A stretch of 64,000 nucleotides of DNA from contig CAXBFJ010000014.1 of NCBI GenBank assembly GCA_963975245.1, positions 1 to 64,000 of the forward strand, read 5' to 3'. The DNA comes from Panacagrimonas sp963975245 (lineage in GTDB: Bacteria; Pseudomonadota; Gammaproteobacteria; Nevskiales; Nevskiaceae). The notes under the pieces are model-generated. The model was not told where the DNA came from and did no database searches. It was given only the letters and a program-made list of their open reading frames with translations. A program made the translations under genes and the position numbers. This document shows positions 1 through 8,396 of this stretch, one piece after another. Each line of letters starts with the position of its first letter. Position 1 is the first letter of the stretch.

Positions 1-145
1 GCCAGACCTCGCGCGGGATGTAGCCCTGGCGGCGCCATTCGTCGAGCCGGGGAGTAAATTCGGCGGCAACGTAGCGGCGCACCTGCTCGCGAAAGGCGTC
101 GATCTCGCCGTCCATCCAGGCGTGGCGATACAGCTGTGGCAGCAT
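1..145 (-). CDS. Acyl-CoA dehydrogenase, N-terminal 48 codons (cut by window edge)
   Basis: Read on the minus strand from an ATG at 145, the first 48 codons give a start typical of acyl-CoA dehydrogenases: a DGEIDAFREQVRRYV stretch followed by PRLDEWRRQGYIPREVW. This is the all-helical N-terminal domain of the FAD enzyme that forms 2-enoyl-CoA and passes electrons to ETF. An AGGAG lies about 9 bases before the ATG, which fixes the start. The gene is divergent from the AraC-type regulator at 340, its likely controller. The rest lies outside the window, so substrate range and integrity cannot be judged. Confidence 0.8.
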   Translation of the reverse strand, partial: MLPQLYRHAWMDGEIDAFREQVRRYVAAEFTPRLDEWRRQGYIPREVW

Positions 146-339
146 GAGCGTGTCTCCTTGTATGTTGGCTTCTGACCCCGCGCCGGGCGTTCCGCACAGC
201 GCCACTGCCGAAGTGCTTTGGGGGATGCGACAATCGTAATAATTGGCCCCTGCAAGGGCGATGGCGGATTGCCTCAATCAACTGACAAATAACTTCGTTC
301 GGCCCGTGCGACCGGCGTTGACCCCTTCGATCACACGCC
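146..339. promoter_or_regulatory. Divergent intergenic region between acyl-CoA dehydrogenase and AraC-type gene
   Basis: These 194 bases separate two divergent gene starts and must hold the leftward promoter and probably that of the regulator. The leftward ribosome-binding site (complement of ctcctt, about 155-160) is clear. The stretch around 225-300 is poorer in G+C than its surroundings, as expected for promoter or operator DNA. I see no unambiguous pair of -35/-10 boxes or an operator repeat. Control by the adjacent AraC-type protein is inference from layout. Confidence 0.4.
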
Positions 340-1380
340 ATGCTGCAACCCGTCTTTACTGCTCCTATCTTCGCCGTGCATGGCCTGCTGGACGGCGCGC
401 GCGGCAAGGGGCTGGCCACGCAAGAATGGCTGAAGGGCGTGCTGGGGCGCGCCGGCATCAGCGAATCGCTGCTGGAGCTCGAGGATTCGCGCGTAACCGT
501 GGAGCAGTTCAACGCGCTATTTATCGCTGTCAAGGACAGCCTGAACGACGAGTGCCTGGGCTACCTACATGAGCGACCCATGCGCCCGGGCAGCTTCGCG
601 CTAATGGTGCGCAGCGCGTTCACTGCCCATTCGTTGTCATGCGCCCTGCGTCGCCTGAGCGAATCCTTCGCCCTGCTGCAGGACGACGTGACGCTGGTGC
701 CCGTGACCGAGGGCGCGCTGGGGGGCTTCGCGCTGGAGATGCGCGGCGGCCCGGGCGCACATGCCGAATTCCTTCATGCACATCTGCTGCGCGTGTTCTG
801 GCGCTTGTTGCTGTGGCTGCACGGCGGCCGGCTGGTGCCGCAGCGATTCGACTTCAATTTTGCGCTGCCGCTCCATGCGATGAGCTACGGGCGCATCTTT
901 TCCGGTTCGCTGTGCTTCGGGCAGCCGCGCACGGCCGCCTGGTTCGACGCCGACGCCTTCAAACTGCCGGTGCGGCGCGATCGGGACGCGCTGCAGTCCT
1001 TTCTGCGCGCCACGCCGGGCAACGTGGTGGGGCCGCACCTGAACGAGCGCAGCGCCAGCGCGCGGGTCCGCATGGTGCTGCAGCTGGCCAACCCCGAATG
1101 GCCCGACCTGCCCGTCACCGCGCAGCGCCTGCATATGTCGGTGAGTGCGTTGCAGCGGCACCTGGCCACCGAGGGCACTTCCTTCCAGGCACTGAAGGAC
1201 CAACTGCGGCGCGACATGGCGATCGTGCGCCTAACCAGCAGCGAAGCCTCGCTCATCGCCATCGCCGCCGACCTGGGCTTCACCGACAGCACCGCCTTCC
1301 AGCGCGCCTTCAAGGTCTGGACCGGCAGCGCGCCGGGAGCCTACCGCGCCCGCTCGCGCAGCGGGCAGCACCCTACATAG
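340..1380 (+). CDS. AraC/XylS-family transcriptional regulator
   Basis: A 346-residue protein. The N-terminal two thirds (about residues 20-210) resemble the arabinose-binding-like sensor domain of OruR/ArgR-type AraC regulators. The C-terminal third (about 235-340) has two helix-turn-helix units: TAQRLHMSVSALQRHL, then the family signature in IAADLGFTDSTAFQRAFKVW followed by TGSAPGAYR. Length fits this subfamily. It is divergent from an acyl-CoA dehydrogenase gene, so it probably activates that gene in response to a fatty or aromatic acid or its CoA ester; the ligand cannot be told from sequence. The ATG is preceded by only a weak ribosome-binding site. Confidence 0.85.
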   Translation: MLQPVFTAPIFAVHGLLDGARGKGLATQEWLKGVLGRAGISESLLELEDSRVTVEQFNALFIAVKDSLNDECLGYLHERPMRPGSFALMVRSAFTAHSLSCALRRLSESFALLQDDVTLVPVTEGALGGFALEMRGGPGAHAEFLHAHLLRVFWRLLLWLHGGRLVPQRFDFNFALPLHAMSYGRIFSGSLCFGQPRTAAWFDADAFKLPVRRDRDALQSFLRATPGNVVGPHLNERSASARVRMVLQLANPEWPDLPVTAQRLHMSVSALQRHLATEGTSFQALKDQLRRDMAIVRLTSSEASLIAIAADLGFTDSTAFQRAFKVWTGSAPGAYRARSRSGQHPT

Positions 1381-1715
1381 AGGCATTCGACCAATTCCGG
1401 CACGGCCACGAGGCTGTAGCCGACCACCGAGAAGATCGGCGCCTTCATAGCTGCCGGGCCTTGGCCCACATCGAGCGAGGCTCTCGTGCGCTCAAGAGAC
1501 TGTTTGCAGCCCTTGAGGCAGTTGCACCGACGGCAGCGCAGCGACAGGCTGCGCCAGGAAGCAGATGTTTTCCGTCAGCCTATCGAGGTCATTCGTCATT
1601 GCCACCCGTTGAGGCTGACTTCTAAGCTTCCTAAGCTAAAACTGAACTCGCACTGCATAGGAGTGATGGCTGTGTGCCATTTGGAGCGGCACTGCCAGAA
1701 TGTAAATCAAGCATC
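1381..1715. other. Intergenic stretch with no supported gene
   Basis: This 335-base gap separates the AraC-type gene from the MBL-fold gene. All reading frames are short and none has a credible start, ribosome-binding site or recognisable protein. Near its end TCTAAGCTTCCTAAGCT (about 1620-1636) repeats CTAAGCT twice, 2 bases apart, which could be an operator half-site pair, but there is no further support. It probably includes the promoter of the MBL-fold gene and may be a scar of past rearrangement. Confidence 0.4.
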
Positions 1716-2765
1716 ATGACCGACGCAGCCCCGGCACTCTCGTATCCGTTCTCGGATCTCCCACTCCCTGGCCAAGCCACGGAAATCAAGCCTGGTGTGC
1801 TGTGGCTGCGCATGCTGCTGCCGTTTTCCCTGGATCACATCAACCTCTGGGCATTGAGCGACGGTCCTGGTTGGGCGGTCGTGGACACGGGCATTCGCAG
1901 CGTGGACGTCAGGAACGCGTGGCTCGCCTTGCTCGCTCCGCAGGGGCCGCTAGCCGGCCGTCCCATCTCCCGTGTGATAGCGACGCACATGCACCCGGAT
2001 CATGTGGGCATGGCGGGATGGTTGACACGTCGCTTCGAATGCGCGCTTTGGATGACACGAGACGAGTATTTGAGCTGTCGGGTGATGCTTGCCGATACGG
2101 GGCGGGAAGCGCCAGTCGATGGCGTTCGCTTCTATCGGAGGGCCGGATGGAGCGACACCGAGGTGGATGAGTACCGCACCCGGTTCGGTGACTTCGGTAA
2201 GATGATCCATCCATTGCCTGACAGCTTTGTGCGGCTCACGGATGGCCAGATGTTGCGGATCGGGGACCAGGAATGGGAAGTCATCGTCGGCACAGGACAT
2301 TCCCCCGAGCACGCGTGCTTCTACTCGCGCGAACTGGATTTGCTGATATCGGGGGATCAGGTTCTTCCCAGGATCAGTTCCAATACCTCCGTGTACGCCA
2401 CCGAGCCGCATGCGAATCCTCTGCAGGGCTGGCTCGATTCCATCGACCGGTTGATGCAACGCGTACCTGGGAGCGCCCTGATTCTGCCTGCCCACAACGA
2501 ACCTTTCCATGGCCTGCACCTACGGTTGGAGCAACTGCGTGCGAGCACCGTCAGAGGCACCGACCGCGTCAGGCAACAACTTGTGCAGCCTCTGAGGGTC
2601 ATCGACCTGGTTCGCGCCCTGTACCGTTCGTCCATTGTTGCGGAGCAAATGCACCTCAACCTCGCGACCGGAGAGACGCTCGCCCACCTAAACTATCTCG
2701 ACCAGCGTGGGGAAATCGTGTCTGCAGAAGACGAAGACGGTGCAATGCGCTATCGGCTCGCCTGA
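1716..2765 (+). CDS. MBL-fold metallo-hydrolase with C-terminal winged-helix region
   Basis: A 349-residue protein of the metallo-beta-lactamase superfamily. The metal-binding signature THMHPDH places H91, H93, D95 and H96; GTGHSPEH (third ligand His) and PAHNEP later supply further expected metal-site residues. The C-terminal part (from about 270) resembles the winged-helix extension of LACTB2-like hydrolases. Such proteins hydrolyse thioesters, lactones or phosphoesters; near acyl-CoA dehydrogenase genes a CoA-thioester hydrolase role is plausible but unproven. I chose the ATG at 1716 over the upstream in-frame ATG at 1674 because the protein family usually starts close to this point; neither has a strong ribosome-binding site. 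It is flanked by a long gap and a dead transposase, so it is likely transcribed alone. Confidence 0.8.
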   Translation: MTDAAPALSYPFSDLPLPGQATEIKPGVLWLRMLLPFSLDHINLWALSDGPGWAVVDTGIRSVDVRNAWLALLAPQGPLAGRPISRVIATHMHPDHVGMAGWLTRRFECALWMTRDEYLSCRVMLADTGREAPVDGVRFYRRAGWSDTEVDEYRTRFGDFGKMIHPLPDSFVRLTDGQMLRIGDQEWEVIVGTGHSPEHACFYSRELDLLISGDQVLPRISSNTSVYATEPHANPLQGWLDSIDRLMQRVPGSALILPAHNEPFHGLHLRLEQLRASTVRGTDRVRQQLVQPLRVIDLVRALYRSSIVAEQMHLNLATGETLAHLNYLDQRGEIVSAEDEDGAMRYRLA

Positions 2766-2780
2766 TGCACTAATTTGCCC

Positions 2781-3406
2781 TCAAGGATATAGAAGTAACC
2801 CAATCAAGCCTGTCATTGACTGGGTTCTTTGCTGATGTGTTTCGAGAGCAATGAGTCCTTGCACCAGCGCGTCGTGTACGGCCTCCAGTTCTTTGAACAC
2901 CGTGTTGGCAAACCAATCCTGGCACGGCACCTTCCACAGATGCTCGACCGGGTTCAGCTCAAGGCTGGCAGAAACTCTAGGCGCATATTCTGTGGCACAT
3001 CCAAGTGACCCGCGATGTGCCAACCCGCCTGATCCATGACCATCATGATGAACTCGACGGCATGGCGTCGCGCCATCTCGGCCAGGAACACCTGCATCGT
3101 CTCAGCGTTGGCCCAGGGCAGCACCAGAGAGTCAATCACGCCATCGTGCGTGCTGACGGCGGCGAAGGCGTACAGGGTCTGGCGTTGAGGCGTGCGCCGA
3201 CGATGGGGCGTGAGCCCCTGGGCACCCAACACTGCCGGGGTGTTCCCAGCAGGCAGAAGCGCCCTTCGTGCTGGAATATCAGCTGCACGGGCGACCATAT
3301 TCAGCTTGACGCCTGACCTCTTGGCGCACTTGAACAGTGCTCTCAGAAAGGGGCCGTTTGTCATTCGATCGGGGCGCTTCGTCATCGCGGCTCGCAGCAC
3401 CGGCAC
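2781..3406 (-). pseudogene. IS630-family transposase, frameshifted and inactive
   Basis: Three minus-strand frames together spell an IS630-type DDE transposase core: WSPVQLIFQHEGRFCLLGT (about 3255-3285), then TLYAFAAVSTHDGVIDSLVLP and VMDQAGWH (about 3020-3190), then SLELNPVEHLW (about 2930-2965). Frame changes occur near 3190 and 2965, and a stop lies upstream of the first segment in its own frame. The first catalytic Asp, expected in FQDEGRF, is His here (codon 3268-3270); the second (DQAGWH) and the Glu (ELNPVE) remain. The N-terminal DNA-binding half is missing. I did not identify terminal inverted repeats. It sits exactly between the MBL-fold gene and the catabolic operon. Confidence 0.85.
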
Positions 3407-3498
3407 CTAGGATTCCTTGTGTGCGCTGGACGACATGTAGCGGAGCGGCGATGACCGCCGCCCCACGATCCAGAGCCTAACCCAAAGGAGACAAACAC

Positions 3499-4866
3499 GT
3501 GTGCCAAATCGACATGCAGAAGCTCGCCGACGACGCTCGCTTCAACCGCTTTCATGCCAAGGTGCTTCTGTGGTGCCTGTTGATTCTCATCATCGACGGC
3601 TATGACATCGCCGTGGTGGGCATCGCCCTGCCGTCCATCATGCAGCAGATGGGCGTGAACGCATCGACTGCCGGTTTCATGGCCAGTTCGGCCCTGTTCG
3701 GCATGATGTTCGGCGCCATGGTTCTGGGCACGCTGTCCGACCGGATTGGTCGGCGCTGGGCCCTCTCCATTGGCGTCATGCTGTTCAGCGTGTTCACCGC
3801 GGCCGCCGGATTCACCAAGGATCCCATCAGCTTCAGCGTGGTGCGCTTCATCGCGGGCCTGGGGATTGGCGGTGTGCTGCCGGTCATCGTGGCACAGATG
3901 GTCGAGTACTCGCCCAAGAAGATCCGCAGCCTGATGACGGCGCTGATGACTTCGGGCTACGCACTGGGCGGCATCCTGGCCGCGGTGCTCGGCAAGCAGC
4001 TGATCGGCGAGTACGGCTGGCAGGTCGTTTTCATCGCAGCGGGTGTGCCGGTCCTGCTGATTCCGTTCATCCTGAAGCTGGTGCCGGAATCAATGACCTA
4101 CCTGATCTCGCGCAGCCGCAACGGCGAACTGGCCGAAGTGGCCCGTAATCTCCAGCCGGGAGTCAAGCACCCGGCGGACGCCCAGTTCGTCGTGCCCACC
4201 GCCGACCGCGTGGCGGGTGCGCCGGTCTCCCGGCTGTTCCAGGACGGGCGAGGCCCGAGCACGGTGCTGTTCTGGATCGCCTTCTTCTCGGGCCTGTTCA
4301 TGGTCTATGCGCTCAGCAGCTGGCTGACCAAGCTGATGGCTATGGCTGGCTACAGCCTGGGGTCTGCCCTCAGCTTCGTGATCGCGCTGAACGTTGGCGC
4401 CATCATCGGTGCCGTGGGAGGCGGGTGGCTCGCCGACAAGTTCAACATCAAGTGGGTGCTGGTGGGGATGTATGCGCTGGGCGGCGTGCTGCTGTACCTG
4501 ATGACGTTCCAGACCTCGACCGAGCTGCGTTATCTGATCATCGGCGCGGTCGGCGCCTGCACCACCGGCGCGCAATTGGTGGCCTATGCCTACTGCGGGC
4601 AGTTTTACCCGATGTCCATCCGCTCGACCGGCATCGGCATGGCCTCCGGCGTGGGGCGCCTGGGCGCGATCGCGGCGCCGCTGCTAATCGGCCAGATCGT
4701 TGCGCTTGAGCTGCCGCTGGAGCAGAACTTCCTGGTGATCGGGGCTTTCGGGATCATCGGCTCGATCGCCCTGGCGTTCATCAGGCATGGCGGCCCGGCG
4801 TCGGTGGGCCCGCAAGAGGCTGCACGCGAGTTGCGCCCGTCGCAACAGACGCCGCAAAACGCCTGA
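3499..4866 (+). CDS. MFS transporter, aromatic acid:H+ symporter (AAHS) type
   Basis: A 455-residue protein with 12 hydrophobic segments. The loop between segments 2 and 3 has the MFS signature GTLSDRIGRRWAL, and segment 1 carries IDGYDIAVVG, typical of AAHS members such as PcaK and BenK (a DGxD acidic pair needed for transport in that family). It should import an aromatic or related carboxylic acid with protons across the inner membrane. GTG at 3499 is chosen because AAAGGAG lies 8 bases upstream; the next ATG at 3514 lacks such spacing. It is first in a tight operon with an acyl-CoA dehydrogenase (24-base gap) and ETF genes, so the imported acid is probably the dehydrogenase substrate after CoA activation. 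No CoA ligase is in view. Confidence 0.88.
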   Translation: MCQIDMQKLADDARFNRFHAKVLLWCLLILIIDGYDIAVVGIALPSIMQQMGVNASTAGFMASSALFGMMFGAMVLGTLSDRIGRRWALSIGVMLFSVFTAAAGFTKDPISFSVVRFIAGLGIGGVLPVIVAQMVEYSPKKIRSLMTALMTSGYALGGILAAVLGKQLIGEYGWQVVFIAAGVPVLLIPFILKLVPESMTYLISRSRNGELAEVARNLQPGVKHPADAQFVVPTADRVAGAPVSRLFQDGRGPSTVLFWIAFFSGLFMVYALSSWLTKLMAMAGYSLGSALSFVIALNVGAIIGAVGGGWLADKFNIKWVLVGMYALGGVLLYLMTFQTSTELRYLIIGAVGACTTGAQLVAYAYCGQFYPMSIRSTGIGMASGVGRLGAIAAPLLIGQIVALELPLEQNFLVIGAFGIIGSIALAFIRHGGPASVGPQEAARELRPSQQTPQNA

Positions 4867-4890
4867 TCGTAGCCATCAAGGAAATTCGCT

Positions 4891-6672
4891 GTGTCTGTCT
4901 ACATAGCCCCCCTGCGCGAAATGCTGTTCGCCATGAAAGAGGTCGGCGGCCTGGACGCGATCTGCGCCCAGCCGGACCATGAAGAAACCACGCCCGACCT
5001 GGTCGAGGCCATCCTGCAGGAGGCGGCTAATTACGCCGCTGGCGTGCTGGATCCGCTCAACCACCCCGGCGACGTGCAGGGCGCGCGCTGGCACGATGGT
5101 CGGGTCACGCCCGCCGACGGCTTTCGCGAAGCCTGGGCCAGCTTCTGCGAGAACGGCTGGAACGGCATGCCCGCTGCCACCGAATGGGGCGGCCAGGGCC
5201 TGCCCACGCTGGTCTCCACCGCCGTGCTGGAGATGTGGAAGTCGTCCAACCTCGCGTTCAGCCTGTGCCAGATGCTCACGCTGGGCGCGGTGGAGGCCAT
5301 TGCGCACCATGGCAGCGACGCACTCCAGCGCCGCTTCCTGGCACCCATGGTCGAGGGCCGCTGGACGGGCACCATGAACCTCACCGAGCCCCAGGCCGGC
5401 TCCGACCTGGCCGCGCTGCGCAGCCGTGCCGTACACGAGGGCGACCACTACCGCGTCAGCGGCAACAAGATCTTCATCACCTGGGGCGAGCACGACATGG
5501 CCGAGAACATCGTGCACCTGGTGCTGGCGCGCCTACCCGATGCGCCACCGGGGGTGAAAGGCATCTCGCTGTTCCTGTGCCCGAAGTACCTGGTCAACGA
5601 CGATGGCACCCTGGGCGAACGCAACGACTTGGCCTGCACGTCGATTGAGCACAAGATGGGCATCCACGGCAGCCCCACGGCGTCGATGAGTTTTGGCGAC
5701 AGCGGCGGCGCTATCGGCTACCTGGTCGGCGAGCCGCACCAGGGGCTGGCCTGCATGTTCACCATGATGAACCACGCGCGGCTGAACGTTGGCCTGGAAG
5801 GCGTGGGCATTTCCGAGCGCGCCTACCAGCGCGCACGCGCCTATGCGCTGGAGCGGGTGCAGGGCAAGCCGCTGATCAGCGGCAGCACCGCCATCGCAGG
5901 CCACCCGGACGTGCGGCGCATGCTGATGGACATGAAGGCCCGCACCGAGGCCATGCGCGCGCTGGCCTACTTCTGCGCCGGTCAGATGGACCGCGCCGCG
6001 GGCCACGCCGATGCGCAGGAGCGCGCGCAGGCGCAGGCCCTGGTCGGCCTGCTGATACCGGTGGTCAAAGGCTGGTGTACCGACAGCGCGCAGGGCATCA
6101 CGTCCGACGGCGTGCAGGTGCATGGCGGCATGGGCTACGTCGAGGAAACCGGCGCCTCGCAGCACATGCGCGACGCGCGCATCACGACCATCTACGAAGG
6201 CACCACGGGCATCCAGGCCAACGACCTGATCGGCCGCAAGCTGGCACGCGAGGGCGGGCGCACGCTGAAGGCGCTGCTGGGCCGCATCGACGGCGATGCG
6301 CGCCGGTTGGTCGAATCGCCCGATGCAGTGCTGGCGCAGATCGGCCGCGCGTTGGCAGCCGCTGCCCAGGCGCTGGACGAAGCGGCCGACTGGCTGCTGG
6401 CCCACGACGGTCAACCCGCGCAGTGCGCGGCGGGCGCCGTGCCCTTCCTGCGGCTGGCGGGCACCGTGATCGGCGGCTGGCTGTCGGCGCGCATGGCCGA
6501 AGCCGCTACCGCGCAACTCGCGGCGGGCGCGGGCGATGCGGGCTTTCTCGGTACCAAGCGCGCCACAGCCAGCCATTACGCGGCGCATGTCCTGGTGCAG
6601 GCGCCGATGCTGCGCGACATCGTCACGGGCGGCGCCGCCAGCACGCTGGCCCTGGCGGACGATCAACTCTGA
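4891..6672 (+). CDS. Acyl-CoA dehydrogenase, long form (DmdC-like)
   Basis: A 593-residue acyl-CoA dehydrogenase. MNLTEPQAGSDLAALR (about 165-180) is the middle-domain FAD/substrate signature, and VHGGMGYVEETGASQHMRD with ITTIYEGTTGIQANDL (about 410-450) is the C-terminal signature. It is about 200 residues longer than ordinary 380-residue enzymes, with an extra C-terminal domain as in DmdC and related FadE-type proteins. It oxidises an acyl-CoA to the 2-enoyl-CoA and reduces ETF, encoded directly downstream. The start is GTG at 4891, 24 bases after the transporter gene; AAGGAAATT upstream is a fair ribosome-binding site. The substrate is not deducible; a phenylpropanoid- or alkanoate-CoA would fit the transporter. 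Confidence 0.88.
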   Translation: MSVYIAPLREMLFAMKEVGGLDAICAQPDHEETTPDLVEAILQEAANYAAGVLDPLNHPGDVQGARWHDGRVTPADGFREAWASFCENGWNGMPAATEWGGQGLPTLVSTAVLEMWKSSNLAFSLCQMLTLGAVEAIAHHGSDALQRRFLAPMVEGRWTGTMNLTEPQAGSDLAALRSRAVHEGDHYRVSGNKIFITWGEHDMAENIVHLVLARLPDAPPGVKGISLFLCPKYLVNDDGTLGERNDLACTSIEHKMGIHGSPTASMSFGDSGGAIGYLVGEPHQGLACMFTMMNHARLNVGLEGVGISERAYQRARAYALERVQGKPLISGSTAIAGHPDVRRMLMDMKARTEAMRALAYFCAGQMDRAAGHADAQERAQAQALVGLLIPVVKGWCTDSAQGITSDGVQVHGGMGYVEETGASQHMRDARITTIYEGTTGIQANDLIGRKLAREGGRTLKALLGRIDGDARRLVESPDAVLAQIGRALAAAAQALDEAADWLLAHDGQPAQCAAGAVPFLRLAGTVIGGWLSARMAEAATAQLAAGAGDAGFLGTKRATASHYAAHVLVQAPMLRDIVTGGAASTLALADDQL

Positions 6673-6696
6673 ATGATCCTGAAAGGAAACCCTCCC

Positions 6697-7446
6697 ATGA
6701 AAATCCTGGTTCCCGTCAAGCGGGTGGTTGACTACAACGTCAAGGTCCGCGTCAAGAGCGATGGCAGCGGCGTGGACATCGCCAATGTCAAGATGAGCAT
6801 GAACCCCTTCGACGAGATTGCCGTCGAAGAGGCTGTGCGGCTCAGGGAGAAAGGCGCGGCAACGGAGATCGTCGCCGTCTCGTGCGGCGTGTCTCAATGC
6901 CAGGAGACGCTGCGCACCGCCATGGCCATCGGTGCCGACCGCGGCATCCTAGTCGAGACCAATGAAGAACTGCAGCCGCTGGCCGTGGCTAAGCTGCTCA
7001 AGGCCCTGATCGACAAGGAACAGCCCGGCCTCGTGATCCTGGGCAAGCAGGCCATCGACGACGACTGCAACCAGACCGGCCAGATGCTGGCGGCGCTGGC
7101 CGGTCTGCCGCAAGCCACCTTCGCCTCCAAGGTCGAGCTCGCCGGCGACAAGGCAGCCGTGACCCGCGAAGTGGACGGCGGCCTGGAAACCCTCAGCCTC
7201 ACGCTGCCCGCGGTCATCACCGCCGACCTGCGCCTGAACGAACCGCGCTACGTCACCTTGCCCAACATCATGAAGGCCAAGAAAAAGCCGCTGGACACCA
7301 TCAAGCCCGAAGACCTCGGCGTTCAAGTCGCCCCACGCCTGAAGACCCTGAAGGTGACCGAACCCGCCAAGCGCGGCGCCGGCGTGAAGGTGGCTGACGT
7401 GGCCGCCCTGGTCGAAAAACTCAAGAACGAAGCGAAGGTGATCTAA
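6697..7446 (+). CDS. etfB: Electron transfer flavoprotein, beta subunit
   Basis: A 249-residue protein with the standard start MKILVPVKRVVDYNVKVRV and the NPFDEIAVEEAVRL motif of EtfB. With EtfA it forms the soluble FAD/AMP heterodimer that takes electrons from acyl-CoA dehydrogenases and passes them to ETF:ubiquinone oxidoreductase. The ATG at 6697 is used rather than 6673 because it gives the conserved N-terminus and follows GAAAGGAAA. It is 24 bases after the acyl-CoA dehydrogenase gene and touches etfA, so the pair is co-transcribed with its presumed donor enzyme. A copy on a mobile element suggests a second, dedicated ETF beside the host's own. Confidence 0.95.
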   Translation: MKILVPVKRVVDYNVKVRVKSDGSGVDIANVKMSMNPFDEIAVEEAVRLREKGAATEIVAVSCGVSQCQETLRTAMAIGADRGILVETNEELQPLAVAKLLKALIDKEQPGLVILGKQAIDDDCNQTGQMLAALAGLPQATFASKVELAGDKAAVTREVDGGLETLSLTLPAVITADLRLNEPRYVTLPNIMKAKKKPLDTIKPEDLGVQVAPRLKTLKVTEPAKRGAGVKVADVAALVEKLKNEAKVI

Positions 7447-8379
7447 ATGTCGGTACTCGTTATTGCTGAACACGACAACGCATCCATCAAGGGCGCAACC
7501 CTGAACACCGTGACGGCCGCAGCCGCTTGCGGTGGCGACGTGCACGTGCTGGTGGCCGGTGAAAACGCCGGTGCAGCCGCCCAGGCCGCAGCGCAAATCG
7601 CCGGCGTCGCCAAGGTCATCCACGCCGACGGCGCCAGCCTGAAGAACGGCCTGGCCGAGAACGTCGCCGCGCAAGTGCTGGCCATCGCCGGCAACTACAG
7701 CCACATCCTGTTCCCGGCCACGGCCGGCGGCAAGAACGTGGCCCCGCGCGTGGCCGCCAAGCTCGACGTCGCCCAGATCAGCGACATCACCAAGGTGGTG
7801 AGCGCCGACACCTTCGAACGCCCCATCTACGCCGGCAATGCCATCGCTACCGTGCAAAGCTGCGACGCCACCAAAGTCATCACCGTGCGCACCACCGGCT
7901 TCGACGCCACAGCGGCGACCGGAGGCAACGCAGCAGTGGAAACGCCAACCGCAGCGGCAGACACCGGCAAGAGCAGCTACGTGGGCAGCGAAATCGCCAA
8001 GAGCGACCGGCCCGAACTGACGGCGGCCAAGATCATCGTCTCCGGCGGCCGTGCGCTGGGCAGCAAGGAAAAATTCGACGAAGTCATCACCCCGCTGGCC
8101 GACAAGCTGGGCGCGGCCATCGGCGCGAGCCGCGCGGCGGTGGATGCGGGCTACGCGCCCAATGACCTGCAGGTGGGCCAGACCGGCAAGATCGTGGCGC
8201 CGCAGCTGTACGTGGCGGCGGGCATCTCGGGGGCGATCCAGCACCTGGCGGGCATGAAGGACTCCAAGGTGATCGTGGCGATCAACAAGGACCCGGAGGC
8301 GCCGATCTTCAGCGTGGCCGACTACGGGCTGGAGGCGGACCTGTTCGCGGCTGTGCCGGAACTCGTCAAGGCCTTTTAA
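7447..8379 (+). CDS. etfA: Electron transfer flavoprotein, alpha subunit
   Basis: A 310-residue EtfA. The C-terminal FAD-binding half shows GGRALGSKEKF (about 200-210), VGQTGKIVAPQLYVAAGISG and AIQHLAGM, then INKDPEAPIFSVADYGLEAD, all hallmark stretches. It begins directly after the etfB stop codon (TAAATG), indicating translational coupling. A central Ala/Thr-rich linker (about residues 155-175) is slightly longer than usual. It is the last gene of the cargo operon and ends 17 bases before the LysR gene of the ICE backbone. Confidence 0.95.
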   Translation: MSVLVIAEHDNASIKGATLNTVTAAAACGGDVHVLVAGENAGAAAQAAAQIAGVAKVIHADGASLKNGLAENVAAQVLAIAGNYSHILFPATAGGKNVAPRVAAKLDVAQISDITKVVSADTFERPIYAGNAIATVQSCDATKVITVRTTGFDATAATGGNAAVETPTAAADTGKSSYVGSEIAKSDRPELTAAKIIVSGGRALGSKEKFDEVITPLADKLGAAIGASRAAVDAGYAPNDLQVGQTGKIVAPQLYVAAGISGAIQHLAGMKDSKVIVAINKDPEAPIFSVADYGLEADLFAAVPELVKAF

Positions 8380-8396
8380 CTTGGATGAGATACACC

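Noticed and set aside
1376..1449. Minus-strand reading MKAPIFSVVGYSLVAVPEL that looked like the end of a lost gene
   Set aside because: On recheck the frame has no stop at the expected end and runs into antisense of the AraC-type gene; no family match I can name.
639..1625. 328-codon plus-strand frame overlapping the AraC-type gene
   Set aside because: Arg/Ala-rich translation without domain features; the AraC frame has two clear helix-turn-helix units.
5533..6897. 454-codon minus-strand frame opposite the acyl-CoA dehydrogenase
   Set aside because: Antisense artefact of high third-position GC; no recognisable protein and no ribosome-binding site.
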